Shown: in pieces, positions 1 to 7,346 of the stretch
How the letters are laid out: every line of letters starts with the position of its first letter
Position numbering within the stretch: the first letter of the stretch is position 1
Source of the DNA: a virus
Reading direction: 5' to 3' (one strand)
IMG/VR virus record: IMGVR_UViG_3300042465_003568
Location: 1-64,000 of that record
DNA: 64,000 nt
The notes under the pieces: model-generated
Told to the model about the DNA's origin: nothing
The model's database searches: none
The model's input: only the letters and a program-made list of their open reading frames with translations
Made by a program: the position numbers and the translations under genes

Positions 1-194
1 TAATCTTTATTTCTTTGCTCTTTCTCCATTGCTTTGGCTTGTTTAAAAACATTTACATTATGGGAAAAATCTTTTTCACTAAAAGGATTTCCGATTAAAT
101 TATCTTCCAACCATTCTACTGCTGTTAAGTTTTTAGGTATCCCTATATTCATATCTGCATTACTCGTGTGTGTTATCTTTATTTCTTGTTTCAT
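1..194 (-). CDS. Small phage protein, 3' end cut by window edge
   Basis: Minus-strand reading frame opening with ATG at 194 and staying open to base 1 (64 codons visible). It contains a VEWLED motif near residue 27 and a charged end (KAMEKEQ). Such short VEWL...AKxMEKE proteins are common in tailed phages and have no assigned function. The start is preceded by an A/T-rich leader like the next genes. Function unknown. Confidence 0.7.
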   Translation of the reverse strand, partial: MKQEIKITHTSNADMNIGIPKNLTAVEWLEDNLIGNPFSEKDFSHNVNVFKQAKAMEKEQRNKD

Positions 195-200
195 AGTTTA

Positions 201-434
201 TTATTTTACCATATCAAAATTGACATTATTTTCAGACATCAATTCCCGTAACTTATCTCTGACCTCCTCATAAGCATAGTACTTGTCTTGAGGCAAATCA
301 TCAGCAGCGTACTTAGTTTTTGCTCTTAGGTCTTGGTCAAGTTCCCAAAGAACACTCCAAAAGTTTAGTGCATTATTCGCCAAATCGTATTCTTGCTGGT
401 CATCGGGTAGGTTGAATTCTAATATTGCTTTCAT
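201..434 (-). CDS. Conserved small phage protein, unknown function
   Basis: 77 residues, acidic and probably helical. It begins MKAILEFNLPDD and carries FWSVLWELDQDLR near residue 25. Proteins of this pattern recur in T4-like and other large phages, but I know no function. The start has the same AATAAACT leader before ATG as its neighbours, and six bases separate it from the gene downstream. Confidence 0.75.
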   Translation of the reverse strand: MKAILEFNLPDDQQEYDLANNALNFWSVLWELDQDLRAKTKYAADDLPQDKYYAYEEVRDKLRELMSENNVNFDMVK

Positions 435-437
435 AGT

Positions 438-630
438 TTATTTATTATTAATTACTATATCTGTTATCTTATCACGACTTCCTTTAATCTGATTATCTAT
501 ATTATCTACTTGGGCATTTAGATAACCAATTATAAATCCAGTCATCCAAAATTGTTTATCATTCTCATCACAACCATGACATCCTTCCCCAAGCAGATTC
601 TGCTAACTGTTCTAGTTCTTTTCTTGTCAT
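438..630 (-). pseudogene. Frameshifted small phage gene
   Basis: Starting at ATG 630 (MTRKELEQLAESAW), the frame hits TGA after 20 codons. If one G is skipped in the GGGG run near 586-590, the frame continues as EGCHGCDENDKQFW... to TAA at 438-440 with good protein-like content and normal spacing to the next start. The two halves together resemble a common phage protein of about 63 residues. It is a broken gene, a sequencing or assembly error, or a ribosomal frameshift; the sequence alone cannot decide. Confidence 0.5.
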
Positions 631-633
631 AGT

Positions 634-810
634 TTATAGTTTTCCTATTTCTTGTTTTACTTCTGTCCAAAACTCGAATCCTCCATCTGAGCCCATAAAT
701 CTTAATACTTCATCAGCAGCTATTAATGCGGATTGTTTAGCCCATCCATCACCCATTCCTACATTGAGGTATGCTGTAAATAATTCCAATGCTTTTTCTT
801 TTGGTGTCAT
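634..810 (-). CDS. Conserved 58-residue phage protein
   Basis: Opens with ATG at 810 (MTPKEKALELF), contains AKQSALIAADEVL in the middle and ends EVKQEIGKL. The MTPKEKA...AKQxALIAxDE pattern is widespread in large tailed phages, always as a short protein of unknown role. It stops three bases before the start of the frameshifted gene at 630, so it lies in the same run of genes. Confidence 0.75.
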   Translation of the reverse strand: MTPKEKALELFTAYLNVGMGDGWAKQSALIAADEVLRFMGSDGGFEFWTEVKQEIGKL

Positions 811-826
811 AACTTATTTAATTTAG

Positions 827-944
827 TAGTCAGGGCCGGAATCGAACCGGGGGAAGTAACCTTACGACTCCATGATTTTGCACCTTGATCGGTGTCCATT
901 GGTCTCTAGGACTCGGGACCATCCCTCATTACACCCACCTGACT
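827..944 (-). tRNA. tRNA-like element with enlarged D-arm (uncertain)
   Basis: On the minus strand a 7-bp acceptor stem can be drawn exactly: AGTCAGG (944-938) with CCTGACT (834-828), then A at 827. The T-arm has GGTTCGATTCC, a near-consensus loop with four of five stem pairs. Between them are 118 rather than about 75-85 nt. A GGTG/CACC D-stem encloses a roughly 37-nt loop that itself contains a TGGTC/GACCA hairpin. A variable-arm-like GTAA/TTAC stem follows, but no convincing 7-nt anticodon loop. It is an odd or degenerate tRNA (Leu/Ser type by the long variable arm) or another tRNA-like RNA. The 187 bases from 945 to 1131 hold nothing else I can name. Confidence 0.4.
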
Positions 945-1131
945 AAAGGAGTGGGCCTTTCCCCACGGTCAGAAGAACTTACAACTTACCTACGCACAGT
1001 GAGGTATTCTTCATGTTTGTTCACAGAGCCTGTTCAGAGTGCACCATTCCAGGTTGTCGTGCGTGTCATTATAAAATTAATCAATCTATTTGAATCTTAG
1101 GCTGTTGATCTCCGAAGTAGGGCCAAAATTC

Positions 1132-1347
1132 TTAGAACACTACAATGATTAGGCCAGGATTATAGTGCCACTCTATACTTTTTAGTTCAAGTCTTTCTAC
1201 TTCTTTTAAAACCAAGGCTTTCAATGTCTTGTCTCGGCCACAATCTAAAAGGACTTGCGCACCATCTTTTGATTCAAGTAACCATTTAGGTAGCTCTAAC
1301 TCTATTTCTTTATATGGCAGATCTTTTAAATTAAATTTCTTTTGCAT
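1132..1347 (-). CDS. Hypothetical protein
   Basis: 71 residues, mixed charge, beginning MQKKFNLKDLPYKEIELELP and ending in a hydrophobic PGLIIVVF. There is no signal peptide and no motif I recognise. It is compact, in the same direction as all neighbours and separated by 14 bases from the next upstream gene. An AT-rich box (ATAAAAATAC) lies just upstream. Confidence 0.6.
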   Translation of the reverse strand: MQKKFNLKDLPYKEIELELPKWLLESKDGAQVLLDCGRDKTLKALVLKEVERLELKSIEWHYNPGLIIVVF

Positions 1348-1361
1348 ACCTATTTGTATTT

Positions 1362-1703
1362 TTATAGATCTATCGCTACTGCTGGCAGTTGAGAGTTTAA
1401 ATACCCACTTTCAAGTAATTTCCAAAGTCCACGTAAATCCTGAGCAACCAACTCTTTTTTATCGTTATAGGCGTCGTATTCTTTTTTTTGCTGCCAGTCA
1501 GTTTCGAATATATACCAATCAATCCAGTCCACTCCATTAGAATTATATTCGATTCCCATGGTTTCATTAAACAAGACATAGAAGTGGCTCATGATATCGT
1601 ATTTGCCCTCGGATAAGTTTAAGCCTATCTCGTGAAGTGCGTGCATGTCTTGCAAGGCTTGTTTATAGGTAAGCATTATTTTTTCGAATGATTCCCATTT
1701 CAT
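1362..1703 (-). CDS. Hypothetical protein
   Basis: 113 residues, Trp-rich in the centre (VDWIDWYIFETDWQQ, about residues 58-72), probably helical and cytoplasmic. I do not recognise the family. A TATAAATA sequence and further AT-rich DNA lie in the 30 bases before the start codon and could be a promoter. A shorter overlapping frame in this area is only a shadow. Confidence 0.65.
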   Translation of the reverse strand: MKWESFEKIMLTYKQALQDMHALHEIGLNLSEGKYDIMSHFYVLFNETMGIEYNSNGVDWIDWYIFETDWQQKKEYDAYNDKKELVAQDLRGLWKLLESGYLNSQLPAVAIDL

Positions 1704-1778
1704 AGTCTGTATATTGTATATTTGTATTTATATAGATTTTTAGGCCCTCTCGGATCGCCCCCTACCCCCCTGGCCTTT

Positions 1779-2408
1779 CTAAGGTCTTTCTCCTACAATT
1801 CTTTCTAATTCTTCTTCGAGCATGCTTGTACTATATCCGTTATGATATTTGGTATTTGGATCTAAGTCTTTGATTTGTTGGACTAAGTCCTCTCTTCTTC
1901 CTTGGTTATAGAATTGTTGTTCTATCGAGTTTGTTAAATTGTGCATTTGATCTGTACCAGCAACGCTGATCCTTAGATCGTAGTCATGCCACTTAGTTTT
2001 ATAATCCCATATCAGGAAGTTTTTAGTTAACCTTCTTTTAAGATCGCTAAGTGTACGATTCCTTACTCGAACAATGGAATTATCATCTCCAAATAGATGT
2101 AAAAACCTGAGAACCCACCTAGGACACCATTTTGGTTTTGCCTTGTAGTCCATGAATATAACTAAAGGCTCCATAGCTTTAAAGATTGGGCCTTCCTCTT
2201 TCCAAGGTACACTTCCTAAATAATGGTATTTCTCATAGAAGTTTTTAGGAAAGAACACAGATCTAAGATCTTCGAACGTGATGTTCCTTGTATGGATCAT
2301 GCCTTTGCTTCTGCCTTTCCAGAATAGTAGACTCTGTAAAAAATCTACAGCCTTTTCTTTCAATGGTCTTCTGTCCTTGAACGGACCGAACTTACTTTTA
2401 TTTTTCAT
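1779..2408 (-). CDS. Hypothetical phage protein, 209 residues
   Basis: Basic, Trp- and Arg-rich protein beginning MKNKSKFGPFKDRRP, with WCPRWVLRFLHLFGDDN around residues 93-110 and an acidic, Glu-rich C terminus. It has no membrane segment or catalytic motif I can name. A promoter-like TATATTTAC box lies about 20 bases upstream of the start. The following 130 bases up to the next gene contain no ATG on the minus strand and appear non-coding. Confidence 0.65.
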   Translation of the reverse strand: MKNKSKFGPFKDRRPLKEKAVDFLQSLLFWKGRSKGMIHTRNITFEDLRSVFFPKNFYEKYHYLGSVPWKEEGPIFKAMEPLVIFMDYKAKPKWCPRWVLRFLHLFGDDNSIVRVRNRTLSDLKRRLTKNFLIWDYKTKWHDYDLRISVAGTDQMHNLTNSIEQQFYNQGRREDLVQQIKDLDPNTKYHNGYSTSMLEEELERIVGERP

Positions 2409-2541
2409 AACTTTTTGTTGTATATGTAAATATAATTAAATTCAGTCAATCGTGTATACTTATCTTTAGAGTGAATTTAATATGGCTAGATTAGCCTTTA
2501 TCCTCTTTTGATGTTTCTTGTGGTTTTTTGTACTTTTAAGA

Positions 2542-2838
2542 TTAGCGGGTTTTTGATGCTTTTTGCTTTTTGCCATGATTTTTACTATAAATATAAGTAC
2601 GAACTTTATAATAAACCATTGTTCCAACCATTATTAAGTTCAAAGTATAATTCAATATCAATGGATAATCCCAAGGTCTGAATAGAATATAGGTGAGCAT
2701 AAACACTTCACCAAAAAACCAAAGTAGTAGAAATGGCCAACCTAGATGACACGCTCCGTCCTTTATGGTTCTAACGAGTTCTGGGAACCCACAGACCGCT
2801 AAAAATATCCCGCCTAAGTATCCTATCATTTCTATCAT
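2542..2838 (-). CDS. PQ-loop (SemiSWEET-like) small membrane protein
   Basis: 98 residues with three hydrophobic segments: about 3-20, 33-53 and 58-78. The first ends in GFPELVRTIKDG, matching the PQ-loop pattern in which a proline and polar residue end helix 1; the basic tail KKQKASKTR faces the cytoplasm. PQ-loop proteins include the half-size SemiSWEET sugar transporters that dimerise to form a pore, so a role in solute transport across the inner membrane is possible. A phage copy may serve host metabolism during infection, but this is inference from fold alone. Confidence 0.6.
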   Translation of the reverse strand: MIEMIGYLGGIFLAVCGFPELVRTIKDGACHLGWPFLLLWFFGEVFMLTYILFRPWDYPLILNYTLNLIMVGTMVYYKVRTYIYSKNHGKKQKASKTR

Positions 2839-2839
2839 G

Positions 2840-3082
2840 TCAGCTTATTTTTAGCTTTGCGTAGTTCTGATAGATGTTAACATAATTCCTATCTTCTGGA
2901 TTTCCTACTGTTTTAAAACTTAAGTATTCTTTATTTACTTCAAATTCTACTTCTTTATTCTTTAGTCTCCAAAGTCCTTTAGTCTTTAGTTGACCAGGGT
3001 GTAATGGCATCAGAAATTTATCGGATCCTTCTAAATATTCTATGAACCACTGATCTTCTTTCTTAATTAGTTTTCCTTTCAT
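2840..3082 (-). CDS. Small beta-rich phage protein, unknown function
   Basis: 80 residues starting MKGKLIKKEDQWFIEY, with LMPLHPGQ near residue 24. Small proteins with this KGKLIK...WFVEY...PLHP layout occur in many large phages without known function. It ends one base before the start of the PQ-loop gene, suggesting translational coupling. Confidence 0.7.
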   Translation of the reverse strand: MKGKLIKKEDQWFIEYLEGSDKFLMPLHPGQLKTKGLWRLKNKEVEFEVNKEYLSFKTVGNPEDRNYVNIYQNYAKLKIS

Positions 3083-3102
3083 AGTGAGTTTATGATTTCT
3101 TC

Positions 3103-3219
3103 TTAGATTTTTTGTCCGTACTCTCTAATTTTTTGAAGATCTTTTGCTAACTGGTGATCATAAACCATTTTAAATATCAAAGAACATAGTACTATTACAA
3201 ACATAATTGCTCCTATCAT
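3103..3219 (-). CDS. 38-residue single-pass membrane peptide
   Basis: ATG at 3219 overlaps the stop of the upstream gene in an ATGA arrangement, which supports its being translated. Residues 2-16 (IGAIMFVIVLCSLIF) form a hydrophobic segment followed by a charged tail (KDLQKIREYGQKI). It is too short for family assignment. It could be a holin-like or regulatory micro-protein; function unknown. Confidence 0.55.
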   Translation of the reverse strand: MIGAIMFVIVLCSLIFKMVYDHQLAKDLQKIREYGQKI

Positions 3220-3482
3220 AACATTCTTTTTTTCTGTAAATTAATAAATTTTTCGTATTCTATCCAATGTCCAACTTCTTCTATTCCTGTATCTTCCCAA
3301 TCAGGAACATATAGAATTATAATTCCTTCCATATCCTTTCCTATTGATATAAAACCAAAGCCTTCGCATATACACGGCATATGATATCCTGGTACAAGAT
3401 CCTTTGCCACTTCTTCTATATCAAAGTCCCAAGGAAATTCAGGATCATTTATATCTGCCCATTGTTTTGAAAAATCAGCCAT
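3216..3482 (-). CDS. Hypothetical acidic protein
   Basis: 88 residues, acidic, with a CICEGFGFISIG motif at about 37-48 and conserved aromatic residues (PWDFDIEE, VPDWED). No family recognised. It abuts the upstream gene without a gap and overlaps the downstream membrane peptide by 4 bases, so the trio is probably one transcript. Confidence 0.65.
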   Translation of the reverse strand: MADFSKQWADINDPEFPWDFDIEEVAKDLVPGYHMPCICEGFGFISIGKDMEGIIILYVPDWEDTGIEEVGHWIEYEKFINLQKKRML

Positions 3483-3752
3483 TTAATTAATTTTTTGAGA
3501 GGTATCCGACAAATATCTTTTTAATACTTGATAATTAGGTGCGTCTTCTGAGCATCCTAGTCCCATGTTACTTAAGATAAATTTAACATCTCCAACTGTA
3601 CTAACTTTATTCCAATCTATCGAATACCATTTAGGTATGGGGTCTTCTGTTATTTGCATAACTTCAGCATTAAGATATTCTACAGGAGGAGTAGGTGCTG
3701 GCATTGCAACTACAGGCGATTTTTTCTTTCTAGGTTTTTCACTTACTGCCAT
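3483..3752 (-). CDS. Hypothetical protein with Lys/Pro-rich N terminus
   Basis: 89 residues. The first 25 are basic and proline-rich (EKPRKKKSPVVAMPAPTPP), suggesting a flexible or nucleic-acid-binding tail. The rest is a small mixed domain with a GLGCSEDAPNY motif. I do not recognise it. It is coupled to both neighbours with 0-1 base spacing. Confidence 0.65.
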   Translation of the reverse strand: MAVSEKPRKKKSPVVAMPAPTPPVEYLNAEVMQITEDPIPKWYSIDWNKVSTVGDVKFILSNMGLGCSEDAPNYQVLKRYLSDTSQKIN

Positions 3753-3753
3753 A

Positions 3754-3918
3754 TTATTTAATTTTGTTGTACATTTTAAATTTACACAATTTATTTAATT
3801 CGTCGATAATTAAGTTTATAGTGGTTTCCCACTCTTTGTATTCTTTCTTCTTTCTCCTATCTGGTTTCTCAGAAAACAGATCTTCTACTCTTTCAACTAA
3901 TGATGTAACATTTGACAT
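3754..3918 (-). CDS. 54-residue charged hypothetical protein
   Basis: ATG at 3918 (MSNVTSLVERVEDLF) to TAA at 3754-3756, one base before the next start at 3752. It is Lys/Glu rich (KPDRRKKKEYKEWE) and predicted helical. Its position between two real genes with 1- and 7-base gaps supports it. Function unknown. Confidence 0.6.
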   Translation of the reverse strand: MSNVTSLVERVEDLFSEKPDRRKKKEYKEWETTINLIIDELNKLCKFKMYNKIK

Positions 3919-3925
3919 TAGATTT

Positions 3926-4693
3926 CTATTTTACTGAATTAGTTTTTAATATTCCATCTTCAATAATAAGATAGTCTCCTGATGTTTCCATAGTATCTAT
4001 AAAGTAGTATCTACCTCCTGTATGTTTATCTGATCCTATTATATCTATTTCTCTCATTCGAGTATGCCCGACAATTTGAATGTAGTCTTTCTTTAATCCC
4101 TTGCCGTGTTTCTTATTTATAGACATTAATGATCCAGGTCTAATCCAAATTGGCGTTTGCTCTTGACTATCTCCATGAGGATCAAAGCCATTAAATTCAA
4201 ATGCTTTAGGTTTATATCTAAATAATTCATTCAAATCAACTACAACACTCTCCTTACTCCAATCATCAGAACCAAATACTTGATCCATAAATCTTGGACT
4301 TACACCTGCATGAGTGAATAGATATTCACCAAATCCATAAGCCATTTGCAAATGATATCTATTCTCATCTACAACCTGAGTAATTGAATGTCCTACACCT
4401 GATTGATATCCACTAGTGCCTGTGTAACCTATCTCAGGAAAATAATGATGATCGTGGTTACCTATAAGTAATACTACTTCAGTTTTATGTTGATTATCTT
4501 TACCATCATTTGTAAATGAGGTTTCTTTATATTCTATGATTTCTTTAAAATTGTGTATCTGCTCCACTCCACTTATTTCAAATGAGTCAAAATAATCGCC
4601 CATAAAAATAACCCTATCTGGATTTTCTTTATATACAGCGAGTTTCCAATCTGATCTCCCATGCAAATCTCCTATAACAATAGTTTTTGACAT
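3926..4693 (-). CDS. Calcineurin-type metallophosphoesterase
   Basis: 255 residues with the full set of metallophosphatase motifs in order: GDLHG (about 8-12), GDYFD (32-36), GNHDH (about 77-81), HAGVS (about 128-132) and GHTR (near 210). Their Asp, His and Asn residues hold two metal ions. The family includes Ser/Thr protein phosphatases and diadenosine tetraphosphatases; phage lambda carries a known protein phosphatase of this fold. The sequence does not fix the substrate: protein, nucleotide or RNA end. The protein should be cytoplasmic, as no signal peptide is seen. Confidence 0.85.
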   Translation of the reverse strand: MSKTIVIGDLHGRSDWKLAVYKENPDRVIFMGDYFDSFEISGVEQIHNFKEIIEYKETSFTNDGKDNQHKTEVVLLIGNHDHHYFPEIGYTGTSGYQSGVGHSITQVVDENRYHLQMAYGFGEYLFTHAGVSPRFMDQVFGSDDWSKESVVVDLNELFRYKPKAFEFNGFDPHGDSQEQTPIWIRPGSLMSINKKHGKGLKKDYIQIVGHTRMREIDIIGSDKHTGGRYYFIDTMETSGDYLIIEDGILKTNSVK

Positions 4694-4730
4694 AATATAA
4701 ATTTAAGACTATTTAATGAAATAAATTAGA

Positions 4731-5072
4731 CTATCTCCAAAGTACTTGAATTGCCACTATAATTACTCCTAATATTAAAGACACTATGGTTTTAGGTGTT
4801 AACTGTTCTCCAAATAATAGCCAGCTCATTAAAGAGAATACTATGATCCCGAGGCCGAAACCTATCAATCTTTGTGGCCAGAGTTCACCATCGAATGCGG
4901 CTATTAAATTCTCTATTGATCTTAGAAAGATCCAACTAATCGGGATAGATAAAAGAAGTAAGGCCCATTGATGTTTTGTATTCCATCCATATCTTATGCC
5001 TACTTGTAATTGGGTGAAAGACAAGATCTGTCCTACGAGCCCATATAATATTCCGAAAACTAAATTCTGCAT
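4731..5072 (-). CDS. Small four-helix membrane protein, DMT/SMR-like
   Basis: About 113 residues with four hydrophobic helices. The last, PKTIVSLILGVIIVAIQVLW, resembles the final helix of half-size drug/metabolite transporters. I place the start at the second ATG (MQNLVFG), as the first gives only two extra residues. Half-size transporters of the SMR/DMT type work as dimers. It lies in a different operon-like stretch from the PQ-loop protein, giving this phage at least two small transporter-like proteins. Assignment is from helix layout only. Confidence 0.5.
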   Translation of the reverse strand: MQNLVFGILYGLVGQILSFTQLQVGIRYGWNTKHQWALLLLSIPISWIFLRSIENLIAAFDGELWPQRLIGFGLGIIVFSLMSWLLFGEQLTPKTIVSLILGVIIVAIQVLWR

Positions 5073-5094
5073 AACCATTTTACTTTATTTTTTA

Positions 5095-5370
5095 TTATTC
5101 TTCTGGTTGTAACACTAGTCCTGATGACATGTTACCTCCGGTCTCTTCTAATGCTTCTTCATTTAGAAGTTCGTGGATCTCTTTCTTGATTTCTTTTATA
5201 GCATCAATATATTGCGTTAACTTCTCTTTTTTATCTGGAGATAAATTGGAGATTCTTTCTTTCATACTCATTTCGCCTTTAACTTGCACTACTTCGTCTG
5301 TAGATTCTGATTCTATTTCCATTAAGGCTTTGAGTTTCTTGCTATATTCTACTGGATTCAAATAATTCAT
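5095..5370 (-). CDS. Acidic coiled-coil hypothetical protein
   Basis: 91 residues, strongly helical, with long Lys/Glu runs (about 50-78) that could form a coiled coil, and an acidic tail LQPEE. It begins MNYLNPVEYSKKLKALME. The layout resembles small scaffold- or prohead-core-like proteins, but there is no specific match. It lies two bases downstream of the zinc-binding gene at 5373. Confidence 0.6.
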   Translation of the reverse strand: MNYLNPVEYSKKLKALMEIESESTDEVVQVKGEMSMKERISNLSPDKKEKLTQYIDAIKEIKKEIHELLNEEALEETGGNMSSGLVLQPEE

Positions 5371-5372
5371 TT

Positions 5373-5585
5373 CTATGCTTTATTATAAATATTTGACATC
5401 TGAACTAATTTCTTACCCAATTCAGGATCCTTGATGATATGAACTTCAAAGTCACTCTTAGATCCAGCGGCAATGATTCCAGTATACCTCTCTGAAGTAG
5501 AGTGCTTTACACATGTCGTACCATACCCTAGTTGTACTCTTTTAGGATGAATTTCCTCATTACATACTTTACAATACTTTGTCAT
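5373..5585 (-). CDS. Small zinc-binding phage protein
   Basis: 70 residues. An N-terminal CKVC (about 5-8) with a further Cys and His (TTCVKH, about 24-29) could form one zinc site. The rest is a small alpha/beta stretch with IIAAGSKSDFEVHII. No known function; short CxxC proteins like this are typical of large phages. Confidence 0.65.
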   Translation of the reverse strand: MTKYCKVCNEEIHPKRVQLGYGTTCVKHSTSERYTGIIAAGSKSDFEVHIIKDPELGKKLVQMSNIYNKA

Positions 5586-5604
5586 AGTTTATTTGTTTTT
5601 ATTA

Positions 5605-6063
5605 TTACCAACTTGAATGATACTCAAAACTTTCTGCATCTTTATCTCCTAGGCATTCTTCTAGAATGTCTATAGTTTCTATAATACTTCCATAATAATA
5701 TGGATCATATTCTGTTGAGCCAAAGAAAAATCCTGACTCGCTTGAAAGTAATTTAGGACCTTTACTATTGTCTTCCATAACCTCTTGACATATTTCGAAT
5801 AGATCTTTCAATTCTGACTTAGTAACTCGATAATAGCCACAATCGTCCACGCCGTTTTGAACATTATCCACGAACCATTTGTGAATGTGGTTGGCCTTTC
5901 TCCAATATCCTACTTCCTCTATCACATACTTAATGCGGTTGCTCTTTATTGTAGGATGGGAATTTCCACCTCTAGTAATTGTAATGCCTTCTCTAAATTC
6001 TTCCTTAACCCAATCTCCCGAGGTAATATACACCTTCTTGTACAAATACATGTCAAGTCCCAT
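5605..6063 (-). CDS. Conserved MGLDMYL-type phage/bacterial protein
   Basis: 152 residues starting MGLDMYLYKK, with VGYWRKANHIHKWFV near residues 50-64. This MGLDMYL...GYWRKANxIH pattern is a recurrent family in tailed phages and some bacteria; its biochemical role is not known to me. The start is preceded by the AAAATAAAAGTT leader shared with four other genes here. Confidence 0.75.
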   Translation of the reverse strand: MGLDMYLYKKVYITSGDWVKEEFREGITITRGGNSHPTIKSNRIKYVIEEVGYWRKANHIHKWFVDNVQNGVDDCGYYRVTKSELKDLFEICQEVMEDNSKGPKLLSSESGFFFGSTEYDPYYYGSIIETIDILEECLGDKDAESFEYHSSW

Positions 6064-6087
6064 AACTTTTATTTTAATTGTTTTTGA

Positions 6088-6975
6088 TTATGCTTCTACT
6101 TTAGAATATGTTTCGTAACGTTTTGCTGCAGAGTTCTTGGCACTTTGACTTCCGCCATTTTGCCAATCGTATACTTCTTGAATAAAGTCATTAAATTTCT
6201 TAGCCGATACTTCATAGACCGTAGTTTTTTCTATAGATTCGCCTTTGTCTTGCGTAACTTCGACGCTAACTTTATACTTATTTATTTTTAGAATTTTAAA
6301 TGAAGTAGCCCATACGTAATTGTGGTTAAATCTACCTGTAGAAAGTTTGATGACGTGATTATATTGTTTGATTTTGTATTCGGGATCCTCAGGGGTCCAA
6401 TTTCTTTCACAAATAGTCTTTTCGTCTAAAGTAAGCGCAAAACCTTCCTTCTTGTAACTATCTAGACCTTGTACTCTAAGATCCGATTCTACTTGATGTA
6501 TACTTCTATTGATATCATGTATCTCATATTCTAACTCTTCTAGTTTAGCACTGATATTTTTAAAAGCTGGATACCAATTATTAATAAACTCATGAGAGAT
6601 TATTCCTAACTTAGAAGCCACGGCTCCGAAGATTTCTACATCTATAAGAGTATTTTCGTCCTCTAGTCTAGCACTAGAACCATACCAATTCATTTTAACT
6701 GATATCGGATTTCTTGTTTTATAGTCTATGTCTAAAGATAGCGTGCATCCACCCCACGATGAATTTGGACTTTCACTCCTTGATATTTCTATAGAGTGTT
6801 GCGATGCATTAATGTTAGGGACTTTTGAACTAACATTTTTTTTGAACCACTCTAGAATATTTAGTCTTAGCTCATTATTCTTAGGAGAATAAGATTGTTC
6901 CTTATGTTCTAATGCTATCTTTTGCTTTTCTAGTAACTGCGCATTCAATGCGCTTAATATAATTTTGTTGCTCAT
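6088..6975 (-). CDS. Hypothetical protein, about 295 residues
   Basis: The start was chosen at ATG 6975 (MSNKIILSALNAQLL), because the AAAATAAAAGTT leader sits directly before it; an in-frame Met 35 codons upstream lacks this and overlaps the neighbour. It has a central coiled-coil-like stretch (about 140-175, KLEELEYEIHDINRS) and otherwise mixed beta-rich sequence. It lies between two small genes in the transcript that begins at the 7198-7251 repeat. Family not recognised. Confidence 0.65.
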   Translation of the reverse strand: MSNKIILSALNAQLLEKQKIALEHKEQSYSPKNNELRLNILEWFKKNVSSKVPNINASQHSIEISRSESPNSSWGGCTLSLDIDYKTRNPISVKMNWYGSSARLEDENTLIDVEIFGAVASKLGIISHEFINNWYPAFKNISAKLEELEYEIHDINRSIHQVESDLRVQGLDSYKKEGFALTLDEKTICERNWTPEDPEYKIKQYNHVIKLSTGRFNHNYVWATSFKILKINKYKVSVEVTQDKGESIEKTTVYEVSAKKFNDFIQEVYDWQNGGSQSAKNSAAKRYETYSKVEA

Positions 6976-6994
6976 AACTTTTATTTTATTTTGA

Positions 6995-7189
6995 TTATTG
7001 AAAAAAACAATTCTTTTGCTTCCACATACCGTTGCGATTTGTTTCGATAACATAGTCGCCATTGTAGGCTCTATTTTCACGAAGTACTAACCACACTTTT
7101 ACTTTTTCTGTTTCGATTTTGAGTTCATCGCCGTCCCAGGCTTGTTCGATTGTCTCTAGGCTTTCTAACTGTCTTTTTGTGTATTCCAT
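6995..7189 (-). CDS. First gene after the repeated promoter module, 64 residues
   Basis: ATG at 7189 (MEYTKRQLESLETIEQAW), preceded by AATAAAGGTT. A longer upstream extension would run through the regulatory repeat and is rejected. Acidic N-terminal half, then a small beta-like domain (KVKVWLVLRENRA). It is the first gene downstream of the first copy of the 54-bp repeated block. Function unknown. Confidence 0.65.
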   Translation of the reverse strand: MEYTKRQLESLETIEQAWDGDELKIETEKVKVWLVLRENRAYNGDYVIETNRNGMWKQKNCFFQ

Positions 7190-7197
7190 AACCTTTA

Positions 7198-7251
7198 TTT
7201 GATTGATATATGTAAATCTACAACAATCCAGTGACATAAAAAAATATTTTT
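7198..7251 (-). promoter_or_regulatory. Repeated 54-bp upstream element, copy 1
   Basis: This block is identical base for base to 10869-10922. Both copies lie directly before the first gene of a run and downstream of three 25-bp repeats. On the minus strand it contains TTGTTG, TAGATTTACATATATC and a T-rich tract, resembling a Bacteroidota-type promoter (TAnnTTTG-like -7 box). The identity across 54 non-coding bases argues for strong selection or recent duplication. Promoter function is inferred. Confidence 0.6.
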
Positions 7252-7270
7252 AGTACTTTTTCAAAAGTTG

Positions 7271-7345
7271 TCGATTGGAAATCAATCAGTTATAAGTGAT
7301 TGATTATCAATAAGTTATAAGTAGTTGGAAATCAATAGGTTATGT
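7271..7345. repeat. Three tandem 25-bp repeats, locus 1
   Basis: Units 7271-7295, 7296-7320 and 7321-7345 follow one another with no spacer. The shared core is GATTGGAAATCAAT...GTTAT; the first unit contains the palindrome GATTGGAAATCAATC. The array lies between the stop of the gene at 7347 and the 54-bp element. The same repeat family recurs at 10942-11012. Likely protein-binding sites (operator or iteron-like), but no protein can be named. Confidence 0.7.
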
Positions 7346-7346
7346 A

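Noticed and set aside
827-944. Group I intron in a tRNA
   Set aside because: The extra sequence is far too short for a group I intron and no core motifs were seen.
945-1131. Second tmRNA or RNase P RNA upstream of the tRNA-like element
   Set aside because: No matching 5' acceptor strand with a G-U pair, no tag frame and no conserved RNase P segments could be found.
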